A stretch of 61,167 nucleotides of DNA from Candidatus Dependentiae bacterium (GCA_020431705.1 JAGQHQ010000007.1:1-61167), one strand, 5' to 3'. Numbered from the stretch's first letter, positions 35,218 to 45,460 are shown. Numbers and translations are program-made. Notes: generated by a model not told the origin, from the sequence alone.

Positions 35218-36221
35218 AGAGAACGTTTACATTCAACTTCAAGCGGACGACGTTGCATTAAATTAGCAAGCATATCTTCAAGTTTTTTATCCTGAAAAAT
35301 AACCTGGTAAATCCCATCACAAACAGGAAGATCCAGGTTATTTTTTTTAATATACTGATGCATTGCCTGCACGGTATTTACTCCTTCAGGAATATACCCA
35401 GTTTCCTCTAGAATATTTTGCAGTTTTTCTCCTTTGCCCAGACGTCTGCCAACCGTTAAGTTTTTACTGTGTTTACCCATTGCCGTCAGCACTAAATCAC
35501 CAATACCGCACAAGCCATACAACGTATCACATTGTGCGCCAAGCAAGGTAGCGATAGTTACAATTTCATGAAAGCCGCGTGAAAGTAAAAACGCTTTTGC
35601 GTTATCAGTATACCCAGCACCATCAAGCATACCAACACCTAATGTGATTACATTTTTGAGTGCACCACCAATTTGCGCACCAATCACATCAAGACTGATA
35701 TAAGGCCTAAAATAGTTATTTGCAAGCAACTGAGAAAGCTGCTGCCCAGTTTCACAATCATCTGCAGCAATAGTTACTCCAGTAATTTGTTTTTCTGCTA
35801 AGTCTTTAGCAAAACTTGGCCCAGAAAAAATTGCTTTTTTCACCCTTGTTGCAAACACAGCATCAATTACTTGACTTGGCAATAAAAATGAGCCTTTCTC
35901 TATCCCTTTGCTCAGCACAACCCATGTTTGTTTTAGATTAAAACAACGTTGTGCTTGCTCCAAAATTGATCGCAAATATTGTACTGGTATTGCTTCAAAA
36001 ACCCAATCAACATCACATAATGCTTTTTCTATATCAATAAACGGAACAATATTTTTATCTAATGCAATATTTGGTAAATAACGAGAATTACTCCTATTCT
36101 CTTTAATATCTTCGGCAACTTCTTTATGATAACACCATACATGTACTGTATGTCCATTGTTGGCAAGTAAAGTAGCTACTGCAGTGCCCCAAGCACCTTC
36201 ACCAAGTATACAAACTTTCAT
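35214..36221 (-). CDS. gpsA: Glycerol-3-phosphate dehydrogenase [NAD(P)+]
   Basis: It makes sn-glycerol 3-phosphate from dihydroxyacetone phosphate for phospholipid synthesis. The protein has 335 residues, with the Rossmann start VCILGEGAWGTAVATLL, the catalytic Lys in GALKNVITLGVGMLDG, and the downstream DNAKAFLLSRGFHEI. Its first base pairs overlap the end of uppS by 4 bp (ATGA type), so the two lipid genes form an operon. Confidence 0.95.
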   Translation of the reverse strand: MKVCILGEGAWGTAVATLLANNGHTVHVWCYHKEVAEDIKENRSNSRYLPNIALDKNIVPFIDIEKALCDVDWVFEAIPVQYLRSILEQAQRCFNLKQTWVVLSKGIEKGSFLLPSQVIDAVFATRVKKAIFSGPSFAKDLAEKQITGVTIAADDCETGQQLSQLLANNYFRPYISLDVIGAQIGGALKNVITLGVGMLDGAGYTDNAKAFLLSRGFHEIVTIATLLGAQCDTLYGLCGIGDLVLTAMGKHSKNLTVGRRLGKGEKLQNILEETGYIPEGVNTVQAMHQYIKKNNLDLPVCDGIYQVIFQDKKLEDMLANLMQRRPLEVECKRSL

Positions 36222-36907
36222 GTTCCAAAATTTCTTTGACGGCCAGTAAACTCATTAACCATAGTAATCAAATGATGCATTGTTATTTCTGGCCACAAAC
36301 AATCTAAAAAATAAAATTCACTGTACGCTGCCTGATAGAGTAAGAAATTACTCAAACGTTTTACACCACCAGTACGTAAAATTAAATCAGGTTCGGGAAT
36401 ATCACCAAGCCACAAATATTTTTTAAAAACTGATTCATCAATATCATCTGGAGATAGTACCCCGGCCTGCACCTGCTTAATAATCTTTTTCACACCGCCA
36501 ATAATCTCTTGTTGAGCACCATAACAAAATAAAAAGTTTAAGCTTAGGGTATTTAGATGCGCTGTTTTTTCTTCAACTGCTTTACATGCAGAAATCGTCG
36601 AAGATGGAAAAAGTAAACGATCCCCAATAAAACGAACTCGAATTCCTTTCTCCACAAATTCTTGAACACCATCATGTGCTTCTTTTACCAAAAGTTGGAA
36701 TAAATATTTTTTTTCTGTTACCGAACGTTTAAAATTTTCTAGCGAAAATGTATAAAGAGAAAGGTGGGAAATTTCCTTTTCTAGACAAAACTGAATCACT
36801 TTTTTGACTGCTTCAACACCTTCTTTATGACCATACCATGGAACTCTATTTTGTTTTTTTGCCCAACGACGGTTACCATCCATTATACAGGCCAAGTGTT
36901 TAATCAT
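36218..36907 (-). CDS. uppS: Isoprenyl transferase (undecaprenyl diphosphate synthase)
   Basis: It makes the C55 lipid carrier for peptidoglycan and other surface glycans. A cis-prenyltransferase of 229 residues, with HLACIMDGNRRWAKK (catalytic D10) and GHKEGVEAVKK near the start, FLFCYGAQQEI, and the C-terminal DLILRTGGVKRLSNFLLYQAAYSEFYF. The family's usual RTSGE motif reads RTGGV here. It is coupled to gpsA downstream. Confidence 0.93.
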   Translation of the reverse strand: MIKHLACIMDGNRRWAKKQNRVPWYGHKEGVEAVKKVIQFCLEKEISHLSLYTFSLENFKRSVTEKKYLFQLLVKEAHDGVQEFVEKGIRVRFIGDRLLFPSSTISACKAVEEKTAHLNTLSLNFLFCYGAQQEIIGGVKKIIKQVQAGVLSPDDIDESVFKKYLWLGDIPEPDLILRTGGVKRLSNFLLYQAAYSEFYFLDCLWPEITMHHLITMVNEFTGRQRNFGT

Positions 36908-36958
36908 ACTATTCCAATAGTTATAGCTAAAACGAAGATCAATAAGTCAAAATACGTG

Positions 36959-37642
36959 TTACCCATTTGTTTTGAAACTTTTGTAAACAGACAAAAAATC
37001 GCTGTATCCACCAAAAAGTGTCAACTTCTTATAAACATTGCGTATACCGTTATACACCACAACCATACCAAGTGCAAATGCAAAGCGTTCAACCGCAACA
37101 ACAGGAATCAACCTATACCAATCAAAAACAGACATAGGAACACTATATATCCAAATTACTGAACCAACTGCATGTGCAATTAACGTACTGCACAATGCTT
37201 GCAAAAATACGCTTTTATTTTGTACAAAATACAAAGTAATTGGAATCAACCAATAACATGCATATGGCGCAGCCCAAAAACCAACTGGATGTGCAATAAA
37301 AAGTATCATGCATAGCAGCGGTAACAATAGTCTGCTTAATATATTATTACTTACCCAGTATAACGATGCACAATAACCAGGCACAAAATAGGAAAAGTGT
37401 TTAAATGGTAAAAACAATCCATAACTAAAAAACCTAATAAGCGCACATAAGCTAAATACACCCGTTGCGCCAGCAGCGCCGCCAAACAAACCTGCTAGCG
37501 GTGTAATAATACTAGCACCCCCAAAAAACATGGTATGTGAACCAACAACAAAGCTCATCTTCAATAAGGAAGCTAATTTAATTAAACTGAAAAATCCAAT
37601 AATAAACGCTATATTTTTCACTATTTTTTTTGTATGAATCAT
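36959..37642 (-). CDS. Polytopic membrane protein, possibly an ECF-type S component
   Basis: A 227-residue protein with about six hydrophobic helices and Gly/Ala-rich loops (GGASIITPLAGLFGGAAGATG). Such small six-helix proteins with GGA-rich motifs resemble substrate-binding components of ECF vitamin transporters (BioY- or ThiT-like), but no diagnostic motif is certain and no ECF ATPase genes are nearby. It lies 51 bp upstream of uppS on the same strand. Confidence 0.5.
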   Translation of the reverse strand: MIHTKKIVKNIAFIIGFFSLIKLASLLKMSFVVGSHTMFFGGASIITPLAGLFGGAAGATGVFSLCALIRFFSYGLFLPFKHFSYFVPGYCASLYWVSNNILSRLLLPLLCMILFIAHPVGFWAAPYACYWLIPITLYFVQNKSVFLQALCSTLIAHAVGSVIWIYSVPMSVFDWYRLIPVVAVERFAFALGMVVVYNGIRNVYKKLTLFGGYSDFLSVYKSFKTNG

Positions 37643-37746
37643 TATTTAACTCTTTTGAAATAACATACGGCACTGACTGTTGGGCCAGTATATCGCATGA
37701 AAAAAAAAGATAAAGAATACTTTATATATTAACTCATCTTTGGGTG

Positions 37747-37776
37747 TTGTAGTATTATCTTATTTCATGCTATTAT
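37747..37776 (+). promoter_or_regulatory. Sigma70-like promoter upstream of the symporter leader
   Basis: -35 TTGTAG (37747-37752) and -10 TATTAT (37771-37776) are separated by 18 nt. The transcript would include the 30-codon ORF and the ATCCAT palindromes before reaching the symporter start. Confidence 0.4.
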
Positions 37777-37830
37777 AAAAAAAGTAAATTTTATTAAATA
37801 ACCTCAAATATTTTTTTGGGAGTTTCCGCG

Positions 37831-37923
37831 ATGGTAGTTCAGCAAAATATTCGTTTCATTTTTGACTTTGCACAAGTTCATATCTTCATGACTTTGGATA
37901 TCCATCATTTTATCCATGGATAA
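37831..37923 (+). CDS. Possible 30-residue leader peptide
   Basis: ATG is placed 8 nt after GGGAG, a better ribosome site than many real genes here have. The peptide begins MVVQQNIRFIF and ends with a His-rich part (DIHHFIHG), stopping within the palindrome TTATCCATGGATAA. It could be an upstream regulatory ORF for the symporter. It may equally be chance. Confidence 0.3.
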   Translation: MVVQQNIRFIFDFAQVHIFMTLDIHHFIHG

Positions 37924-37930
37924 TATCCAT
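37895..37930. repeat. Palindrome cluster with three ATCCAT units
   Basis: TGGATATCCA (37895-37904) and TTATCCATGGATAA (37910-37923) are perfect palindromes, and TATCCAT recurs at 37924-37930. The ATCCAT units lie 12-14 nt apart, about one helical turn. This arrangement suggests a binding site for a dimeric regulator or an RNA hairpin. Confidence 0.5.
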
Positions 37931-38046
37931 CGGATCGCATTTTATCTTTCATATCTTATTTTTTAACATTGAAGCGTTTATTGCATATAGTATAAGATAT
38001 ACCCATTCCAATTTTTATTATTGATACATACCCTCAAGGATTTTCA

Positions 38047-39405
38047 ATGAGTATGACATTATTTTTAACTGTATTTTCTGGCCTAAGTATTATCTATTTA
38101 CTGCTAGGCTATTTTGCTTCTCGTAACATCAAAACAACCAACGATTACTTCCTTGCAGGCAGAGATCTAGGTATCGCCTCAGTCACGTTCACTTTGATTG
38201 CTACACAACTTGGTGGTGGCATGCTTTTGGGTACATCACAGGAGGCACACAGCGTTGGACTTTACGGTATTTTATACACACTTGGCATGGGGTTCGGTTT
38301 TCTAATTCTTGGACTTGGTTTTGCGCAAAAATTACGCTCGCTCAATGTAGCAACAACTGCCGAACTTTTTGAAACAAGGTATGGCTCACCAATACTCAAA
38401 AAGTTTGCATCGATTCTTTCCATTGTAACATTATGCGGTATTCTAATCGCTCAGATTGTTGCAGTAAAAGGGCTACTTGTTGGACTTGGCATCACAAACG
38501 AATTTCTTTTTATAGCATTTTGGGTATTTGTTATTTTATATACTATGCTTGGTGGCCTCAAGGCAGTCGTCATTACAGATATATTTCAAGTTTTATATAT
38601 TATTTTTCTTTTTGGCTTCATCTTTCTGTACAGCTTATGGCAAGAGCCAAGCAACTTTTTTACACTTGCAAATATTGGACAAGCACAATCGATGTTTGGC
38701 ACAACTGCTATTACTATGAGTAGTTTTACTGGTACATTACTAATGCCCGCTTTATTTTCATTAATTGAACAAGATTTGGCACAGCGCTTCTTTGCTGCAC
38801 GTACCACGCGTATTGCAGCTATCTCTGCACTTCTTTCTAGTTGTTTTTTATTGTTATTTTCTTTAGTCCCTATTTATTTCGGCATGAAGGCACAACTTCT
38901 TGGTATCACTCTGCCAGATAGCGCAAGCCCATTATTACCTGTGATAGAATTTTTAACAAACAACATTATTTCTTCACTCGCGTTGTGTGGTGTTATCGCA
39001 GCAATAACCTCTACTGCAGACTCTTTGCTGTGTGCCATTAGTTCTAACATTGCACAAGACTTTGATTTCCCGTTTATTGATAATAAAAATAAACTATGGC
39101 TCTCACAAGCTATTACACTCATAACCGGTTGCGTTGCTGTTGCTGCCTCGTATTTTGTACCACAAAATATTATTAGTATTTTGATTGGCAGCTATGAGGT
39201 TTCAGTCTCATGTTTGCTAGTCCCCCTTTTATTTTGCTACTTCAAAACTCGCGTTAAAAAGCAAGCAGCAGTTGGTGCAATTGTTTTTGGATTAGCGGGT
39301 TTTGTTCTATTTAGAATACTCCCATTACCACAAAGCATACCCCGTGAATTAGCAACACTAGCTCTTTCAGTCATTGGCTATTTAATTGGAAGCAAAAAGT
39401 TTTAA
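38047..39405 (+). CDS. Sodium:solute symporter (SSS family)
   Basis: A 452-residue secondary transporter with about 12-13 helices, importing an organic solute with Na+. Family traits include the N-terminal NDYFLAGRDLGIASVTFTLIATQLGGGMLLGTS and the sodium-site helix ALCGVIAAITSTADSLLCAISSNIAQD. This subgroup includes proline, pantothenate and sugar carriers; the substrate cannot be read. AAGGA precedes the ATG. Its last 24 bp overlap the convergent LOG-family gene. Confidence 0.88.
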   Translation: MSMTLFLTVFSGLSIIYLLLGYFASRNIKTTNDYFLAGRDLGIASVTFTLIATQLGGGMLLGTSQEAHSVGLYGILYTLGMGFGFLILGLGFAQKLRSLNVATTAELFETRYGSPILKKFASILSIVTLCGILIAQIVAVKGLLVGLGITNEFLFIAFWVFVILYTMLGGLKAVVITDIFQVLYIIFLFGFIFLYSLWQEPSNFFTLANIGQAQSMFGTTAITMSSFTGTLLMPALFSLIEQDLAQRFFAARTTRIAAISALLSSCFLLLFSLVPIYFGMKAQLLGITLPDSASPLLPVIEFLTNNIISSLALCGVIAAITSTADSLLCAISSNIAQDFDFPFIDNKNKLWLSQAITLITGCVAVAASYFVPQNIISILIGSYEVSVSCLLVPLLFCYFKTRVKKQAAVGAIVFGLAGFVLFRILPLPQSIPRELATLALSVIGYLIGSKKF

Positions 39406-40062
39406 CGGTAATCTCTGTTTCATCAGCGCAACCGCTTCATCAATAGAATCAGTCAACACAAAGAAATGTTTACTTGTTTCTGTTGCATAATGCTGAGCAA
39501 CCATCGTATTCTCTAGCCAATCAAACAATGGCTGCCAATATTTTTTACCAACAAAAATTATTGGTTTGCGCTGAATTTTCTCATGCTTTAAACGATCAAA
39601 TACATCAAAAACTTCATCTGCAGTACCAATACCACCCGGTAGTGCAATAAAACCAATTGAATGATACATAAGCAAATATTTTCTTGTAGCAAAAGAATCA
39701 ACTCTGATAAATCGCGCACATGGATTATGAAAATGCTCATCAACTCCTTTTAACCCAATACCTACAGACCACAAAGATTTTTTTTCTTTGATATTACCCA
39801 TATGCATCGCACCGCAATTTGCGGCCAACATAATACCAGGACCACCACCAGTCAAAACCGCCATGTTTGATTCAACTAACTTTTTACCAAGCTCATATGC
39901 TTGTTGTGCATATATATTATTTTGTTCAACACGCGAGCCACCAAATACGGTAACAATTGGCACCCTAATTTTAGACAGAAGACACACGCCATGAACCAGC
40001 TGTATACTCGATCTAAAGCAACTCATCCACAAAAATAGACCATCTTTAAAGCAGGAAGGCAT
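39382..40062 (-). CDS. LOG family protein (TIGR00730-like), copy 1
   Basis: A Rossmann-fold protein of 226 residues. Signatures are VFGGSR, GGGPGIMLAANCGA and the PGGxGTxxE motif (ALPGGIGTADEVFDVF). Family members can cleave cytokinin-type nucleotide 5'-monophosphates to the base and ribose 5-phosphate; the true bacterial substrate is often unknown. The frame extends to 40128 inside its neighbour, but ATG at 40062 has AAAGGA 6 nt upstream. An N-terminal extension of about 30 hydrophobic residues precedes the usual start of the domain. It lies 13 bp downstream of a second LOG gene. Confidence 0.8.
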   Translation of the reverse strand: MPSCFKDGLFLWMSCFRSSIQLVHGVCLLSKIRVPIVTVFGGSRVEQNNIYAQQAYELGKKLVESNMAVLTGGGPGIMLAANCGAMHMGNIKEKKSLWSVGIGLKGVDEHFHNPCARFIRVDSFATRKYLLMYHSIGFIALPGGIGTADEVFDVFDRLKHEKIQRKPIIFVGKKYWQPLFDWLENTMVAQHYATETSKHFFVLTDSIDEAVALMKQRLPLKLFASN

Positions 40063-40075
40063 GATGAATCCTTTT

Positions 40076-40735
40076 TCAAACCATTTTACATTTATTTCGT
40101 ACAGAGCAAAACGCTTTTTCAAGGTCATCAGTTAAAGTAAATAAATTTAAATCTTCTTTATCAATCAGGCCGTGCTCAAGTGCTTCTTTTTTGACCCACA
40201 CCATAAAATCATCCCAATATTCAACACCAATTAAAAAAATAGGAACACGTGATATTTCTTTTGTTTGAATAAGTGTAAGTACTTCTGCAAGTTCATCCAA
40301 TGTGCCAAAACCACCAGGAAAAACAATAAATGCTGCTGAATAATGCGTTAACAACCACTTTCTAGCAAAAAAATAATTAAGTTCAATATAATCCTGCACA
40401 CACGGATTGCGACCCTCGTTTAAGTCTTTAACACTAATACCAACAGATCGTGCTTTTTTTCCCGTCTGTTTAACCATCGCTCCACAACTTGCTGCTTCCA
40501 TGACGCCAGGTCCACCACCAGTTACTACTGAAATATCAGCATTAACTAATCGTTGAGCGAATTCATGCGCTTTAACAGCATATGGATCATCTTGATTCAA
40601 ACGTGAACCACCAAAAATAGAAACCATCGGTTTAGGAATATTAAGAATCTTCCAGGCACCATACATCAACTGAAAAAAAACATGTAAATGACTAAAAAAT
40701 AATACTAACCATGCAAAAAGCCTTTTAGAAAACAT
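40076..40735 (-). CDS. LOG family protein (TIGR00730-like), copy 2
   Basis: A tandem paralogue of the gene at 39382; 219 residues. It shows SIFGGSRLNQDDPYAVKA, GGGPGVMEAASCGAM and VFPGGFGTLDELAEVL. The first 28 residues are hydrophobic (LFAWLVLFFSHLHVFFQLM) and could attach the enzyme to the membrane, which is not typical of the family. AAAGGAG lies 7 nt before the ATG. The pair probably arose by duplication and is co-transcribed. Confidence 0.8.
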   Translation of the reverse strand: MFSKRLFAWLVLFFSHLHVFFQLMYGAWKILNIPKPMVSIFGGSRLNQDDPYAVKAHEFAQRLVNADISVVTGGGPGVMEAASCGAMVKQTGKKARSVGISVKDLNEGRNPCVQDYIELNYFFARKWLLTHYSAAFIVFPGGFGTLDELAEVLTLIQTKEISRVPIFLIGVEYWDDFMVWVKKEALEHGLIDKEDLNLFTLTDDLEKAFCSVRNKCKMV

Positions 40736-40775
40736 GCAACCACTCCTTTTTACAAACTTTTTTAACAGAATAACC

Positions 40776-42791
40776 TTATAACTTTTTTCGTTTTAATCGT
40801 AATGCATTTAACACAACTGACAAACTGGAAAGTACCATAGAAGCACCTGCAAACATTGGATTAATCGTAATGCCAAACAATGGATATAATACTCCCATGG
40901 CTATTGGAATTAACAAAATATTATAACCAAATGCCCATACTAGGTTTTGTCTAATATTACGCATAGTTGCACGAGAAAGCATAATCAACTTTTTTATCAC
41001 CATCATATCTGTTCGTAATAATGCGGTACCTGCAGTTTCTAATGCAACATCTGTACCACTACCAACTGCAATACCAACATCTGCAGCTGCAAGTGCTGGC
41101 GCATCATTAATGCCATCACCAACCATTGCAACCGTATATCCTTTTTGCTGAAGTTCCCGCACTTTTTTTTCTTTATCTACAGGCAAAACTCTTGCATAAA
41201 AATGTTCAATACCAATATCTTGGGCAACAGCACGAGCAGCCCTTTCATTATCTCCCGTAATCATAACCGGCTGTATGTTTTGTTGTTTCAACCATGCAAC
41301 AATCTTTTTTGCCTCAGGGCGAGGCATATCTGCTACACAAAAATACGCAACTAGTTCTTTTTCTATTGCTACAAATGAGACACTCATCGATCTTTCTAAC
41401 CAATCAGCCTCACATGTATCAACCTCGCGTGCTAATGTAACTTCTTCCATTTCCATCAATTTGCGTGAACCAATTAACATTTCTTGATTATCTATGTGAG
41501 CTCTCACACCAAAACCTGAAATACTTTCAAAATTTTTTATAACATGTTTATTTTTTTTCTTGGCATTTTTTTCTAAAAATTGAAAAACTGCCTGAGAAAC
41601 TGGATGATTAGAGCGTTGCTCCACAGCAAAAATTAAAGAAGAATACTCCGCTTGTTTTTTTGCATTTTGCTCCACAAAAGTAAATTCATGAACTGATGGC
41701 TTGCCTTGAGTTAAGGTTCCTGTTTTGTCAAAAATTATACAATCAATTTTACCGGCAACCTCTAATGTTTGCACATCTTTGATCAAAATACCCTCTTGTG
41801 CACCTCGATCCATGCCAACCATGATAGATGTTGGTGTAGCAAGGCCAAGTGCACATGGACACGCTACAATTAAAACAGATACCGTCCTAAGCAATGCATA
41901 TAAAAATGGTGGTTGTGGTCCTACAAAAAACCATACAAAAAAAGTCAATATAGAAAGTACAATAACAATTGGTATAAAAATGCTAGAAACTTTGTCTACA
42001 ATTTTTTGTACTGGCGCTCGAGACATTTGTGCTTGTCTAACCAACCGAATAATATGAGCAAGCGTAGTATCTTTACCAATTTTTGTTGCACGCATTTGAA
42101 ACGAACCAGTTATGCTTATCGTTGCGCCAACTACCGTTTCACCCTCTTTTTTGATCACTGGCATACTTTCTCCAGTTACCATACTTTCATCAATAGTTGA
42201 TGAACCGGAAATAATGAAACCATCAACCGGAATTTTTTCTCCTGGTTTGATCAAAAGTATATCATCTACTTTTACACGCTCAGCAGGTACAGTTATCCAT
42301 TCATCATCCCGCTCAACAGTAGCTTGCTTTGGCTGCAAATTAATTAATTTTTTTATTGCAACAGATGCACGTCCTTTTGCACGAACTTCTAAATAGCTAC
42401 CTAATAAAATAAAAGTAATAATAGTTGCTGATGTCTCAAAATATACATGTGTCGGCAATGTAATTTTTTTTAGGTAATCAAAAAAAAATACCACAAAAAC
42501 AGAATAAAAATATGCAACAGAGGTTCCAAGGGCAATCAATGTATTCATGTTAGTACGCCTGCTTTTCAGCCCATACCACGCGCTTGAGTAAAAATACCAT
42601 CCTATCCAAAATTGTACTGGTGTTGCTAACAACCACATAACCCAACGATTTTTTAAGAACGTCGGTGCCCATGGTAGCATTGCACCAATTATTAACAAAC
42701 TCGATAAAATTGTACTTACAATTACTCTAAAACGGATAATGTCAATCTCATGTTTATGCTCAACCTCTAAATTTTTTTCTTTTTCATTCAC
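40776..42791 (-). CDS. Cu+-type P1B ATPase without an N-terminal metal-binding domain
   Basis: Exports (probably) Cu+ from the cytoplasm using ATP; 671 residues. Motifs are the [12 protein letters not shown] metal site in helix 6, [13 protein letters not shown] with the phosphorylated Asp, [15 protein letters not shown], and [18 protein letters not shown]. The later helices contain FGYNILLIP and [18 protein letters not shown], the YN and MxxxS residues that mark Cu+ specificity. The N-terminus lacks the usual CxxC HMA domain, and begins with a charged stretch. Start is GTG, 6 nt after AGGAG. No copper regulator or chaperone gene is adjacent. Confidence 0.92.
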   Translation of the reverse strand: MNEKEKNLEVEHKHEIDIIRFRVIVSTILSSLLIIGAMLPWAPTFLKNRWVMWLLATPVQFWIGWYFYSSAWYGLKSRRTNMNTLIALGTSVAYFYSVFVVFFFDYLKKITLPTHVYFETSATIITFILLGSYLEVRAKGRASVAIKKLINLQPKQATVERDDEWITVPAERVKVDDILLIKPGEKIPVDGFIISGSSTIDESMVTGESMPVIKKEGETVVGATISITGSFQMRATKIGKDTTLAHIIRLVRQAQMSRAPVQKIVDKVSSIFIPIVIVLSILTFFVWFFVGPQPPFLYALLRTVSVLIVACPCALGLATPTSIMVGMDRGAQEGILIKDVQTLEVAGKIDCIIFDKTGTLTQGKPSVHEFTFVEQNAKKQAEYSSLIFAVEQRSNHPVSQAVFQFLEKNAKKKNKHVIKNFESISGFGVRAHIDNQEMLIGSRKLMEMEEVTLAREVDTCEADWLERSMSVSFVAIEKELVAYFCVADMPRPEAKKIVAWLKQQNIQPVMITGDNERAARAVAQDIGIEHFYARVLPVDKEKKVRELQQKGYTVAMVGDGINDAPALAAADVGIAVGSGTDVALETAGTALLRTDMMVIKKLIMLSRATMRNIRQNLVWAFGYNILLIPIAMGVLYPLFGITINPMFAGASMVLSSLSVVLNALRLKRKKL

Positions 42792-42802
42792 ACTCAGCTC
42801 CT

Positions 42803-43894
42803 TTAATCACAATAAAATCGTTTGTCCTCATACTCCACTGTTGCATTTGGCGATAATTCAACATGTTGGTTACCAAACATATCAGTCATATAATAATCAA
42901 TAACAGATTTAGCGAGTTGACCAGAAATCTCAGTTTTTTTACCCCCTATTGTAAACACAAACAGTGGATCTACAATACCAAACTCACGCGTAAGCCCACA
43001 AGAAAATGACTCATTACCATGCATCAGTTTTCGTACATTTTGTATAAGTTGTGCAGCAACAATCTTTGTAACTACACTTGTCTGCTTTCTCACTTTTTTA
43101 AGCAATACTTGGTACTCCTGCCCTTTTTGTTCTTTTTGTTTATAGCAATTTCCTAATTGTTGATAGGAAACTCCCAAAACATACCCCAAAATAATATTCT
43201 GAACTTCTTGCGGAAGAACCTCGTAAGTAATAATTTTATTTCTGCACGTTGGTCCTTTTAAATTTTGTATAAACCAGATAATTTTTTCAGGACCCATATG
43301 AAATGATGATGGTATCTTTTTTATCAACTCACTATATTTTTGATAAGAAATACATTGTTTATTAGCCAAAATTAATTTTTTAATTATTAATTTTTCATCT
43401 TTACCCAACATCAATTTTTCTTGCGGATCAATTCCAGGAAATAATTGATTTTTTTTTACATAATAATCTTTTTCAGCCGTTGTACAAATACCATAACGTA
43501 TAGCTTGACTAAGTTTCCAGCATGTATATACCGCCAACGGAACACCAATACCACTGGTAATAATATTTAAACCCTCACCTTGACCACACATTTCGGGGCT
43601 TATATAACAAGACGCTTGTAATTCAGCAAATTGTAACAAACTCAAACCAAGATCAACCAGTTCTTGTTTAGGCACTTTGAGTAACTCTTGCCTAAGTGTT
43701 ACCTGTTTACCTTTATTAGTTTTATAAGAAATATCAACCCCTGAAGGAAATATCCATTCAACCGTATTATTAATTGCTTTAATAGTAGAATTATTTGCAA
43801 TTGCTAAAACACGTCCGCCATTCATTGCACAAAGCTGATTCTCCATCAATGCTAGAGCAATAGCACAACTAAATAAAGTTAACACTTTGTTCAT
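42803..43894 (-). CDS. Exported hypothetical protein (363 aa)
   Basis: Unknown family. Signal peptide (core about 4-18, LCA site followed by Met), then an ordered protein with a possible internal hydrophobic helix ([19 protein letters not shown], about 110-130). A phrase near 225-245, [15 protein letters not shown], resembles an F-box-like helix, which is interesting for a host-associated organism but not proof. GGGGGAG precedes the ATG. It is followed by the P-type ATPase gene after 11 bp. Confidence 0.6.
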   Translation of the reverse strand: MNKVLTLFSCAIALALMENQLCAMNGGRVLAIANNSTIKAINNTVEWIFPSGVDISYKTNKGKQVTLRQELLKVPKQELVDLGLSLLQFAELQASCYISPEMCGQGEGLNIITSGIGVPLAVYTCWKLSQAIRYGICTTAEKDYYVKKNQLFPGIDPQEKLMLGKDEKLIIKKLILANKQCISYQKYSELIKKIPSSFHMGPEKIIWFIQNLKGPTCRNKIITYEVLPQEVQNIILGYVLGVSYQQLGNCYKQKEQKGQEYQVLLKKVRKQTSVVTKIVAAQLIQNVRKLMHGNESFSCGLTREFGIVDPLFVFTIGGKKTEISGQLAKSVIDYYMTDMFGNQHVELSPNATVEYEDKRFYCD

Positions 43895-44101
43895 AGCTAC
43901 TCCCCCTGAAAAAAATGTTTTTTACTTCAAATTTCATTATGGAGCTTACCATATCTAACTGAAACTGGTATACTAATAAATCTTTTATATAGGGAAAAAA
44001 ATCAAGCAAATCTTTTCTTCTTGAATTTATATTCATACATGATACAGTTATTAAACAAAACAAGTCGACACATAAAATTTCAATTTGAAGTACTGCAAAA
44101 A

Positions 44102-45460
44102 ATGTTTAAAAGCAATATAGATAGAGTACGCACAAACATATACATATACTTGGGTATTATTATTGTTTGCTGCTTGTTTGCCCCATTAGGATTGGCCGAG
44201 CAACGGCCAATGATAAAAAAACAAAATGACCACGAGATATGGGTAACCATTTTTGTACACGGCATTTCTAGTACACGCCCCCATTTAAATATCAGCAATA
44301 TCTGGCGCTTTATCAAGAATGAAATTAGCGATACCCACTATAAAGAAACAGTTAATACTATACGCAGAAAAAAGTTTTGTCACAATGGACAAGCAATGCA
44401 AGAAATTGGGCTTAAAAAGATTGATTGCACCCAACCACTAAATACCAATAGTGCCTGCGCAATTGCAAGATTATTGAATAGTATCGACGTATATAGACAA
44501 AACGAATATTACACATTTGGTTGGTCAGCTCTCATTGGTGTAAAAGAAAGAAAACAGGCAGCGCAAGATTTATATAATTCGCTTATTACACTAAAAAATA
44601 ACTATGACCAACAAAATAAAAAAATAAAAATACGAATTATTGGGTACAGTCATGGTGGCAATGTCATACTTGCGCTAGGTTCACTTAAAAAAAATAAAAA
44701 AAAGCCCCTAATTATAGATGAAGCAATCACTTTTGGCACACCAATACACCAAGAAGAGCATAAATGGATTCATAGTGCATTATTTAAAAAAATATATCAT
44801 ATATATTCACGTTCTGATCATGTACAACGTCTTGATATCTTTACACACCCAGGTCATCTAGGACATAAACACTTTAGAAATTATGGTAGTCTTAAATTGC
44901 CACAAAAACTTATGCAAATAGAAATTAGATCGACCAGGCCAACACAGGGTACCAAAAAAAACAAAACCGCTTTCTATCACAAGCCATCAATTATTATGGG
45001 TAAAGGTAAAACGCTACGCAATATGTCACCTGGTCATATCGAATTATGGTTTTTCGGATGGGCTGCTGATTTTTATAGGCAAGATCTGCCATTATATCCA
45101 TTACCTTATATTATTTTTATGCCATTTTTTCTTCATCATGCAACACAACTGATACATAAAAACCCGGAACAACCAGTAATTTTCGATATAAGACCATACG
45201 ATGAACACATGATTATTCGACAAAACAGTTCGTACAAATCAGCTCAAATTGTACCTTTTATTCCACTATCAAAACTTGAACAAATGCGTGTTTTGGCTTA
45301 TAAAGCAAAACCACTCGATTATGACTTAAAAAAGCATAACAAAAAAATAAAAAAAATATCACACACGGTACACCTTGAACGAAAACGTAGAAGTAAAGGG
45401 CAAAAAAGAATAGACGAAATTACAGTAAATGGTGTAACGTTTTATAATGTATATCTCTAA
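44102..45460 (+). CDS. Exported alpha/beta-hydrolase (lipase/esterase-like)
   Basis: A serine hydrolase fold, about 452 residues from ATG at 44102. This start gives a good signal peptide (YIYLGIIIVCCLFAPLGLA); the frame is open to 44021, with another ATG at 44039. The oxyanion-site phrase TIFVHGISSTR and the nucleophile elbow IIGYSHGGNVI are clear. The catalytic Asp and His lie probably in the later region around SRSDHVQRLDIF and MSPGHIELWF. The C-terminal 60 residues are very basic (HLERKRRSKGQKR). A periplasmic or secreted lipase is likely; the substrate is unknown. It abuts ksgA end to end. Confidence 0.7.
   Translation: MFKSNIDRVRTNIYIYLGIIIVCCLFAPLGLAEQRPMIKKQNDHEIWVTIFVHGISSTRPHLNISNIWRFIKNEISDTHYKETVNTIRRKKFCHNGQAMQEIGLKKIDCTQPLNTNSACAIARLLNSIDVYRQNEYYTFGWSALIGVKERKQAAQDLYNSLITLKNNYDQQNKKIKIRIIGYSHGGNVILALGSLKKNKKKPLIIDEAITFGTPIHQEEHKWIHSALFKKIYHIYSRSDHVQRLDIFTHPGHLGHKHFRNYGSLKLPQKLMQIEIRSTRPTQGTKKNKTAFYHKPSIIMGKGKTLRNMSPGHIELWFFGWAADFYRQDLPLYPLPYIIFMPFFLHHATQLIHKNPEQPVIFDIRPYDEHMIIRQNSSYKSAQIVPFIPLSKLEQMRVLAYKAKPLDYDLKKHNKKIKKISHTVHLERKRRSKGQKRIDEITVNGVTFYNVYL

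Larger units (their letters stand above)
37643..38046. other. Intergenic region of 404 bp: promoter, a 30-codon ORF and ATCCAT palindromes
   Basis: This is the longest gene-free stretch in the window. It contains a plus-strand promoter-like element (37747-37776), a short ORF with a good ribosome site (37831-37923), and a cluster of palindromes with the core ATCCAT (37895-37930). These elements together look like the control region of the Na+/solute symporter gene at 38047. No RNA gene is recognised. Confidence 0.5.
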
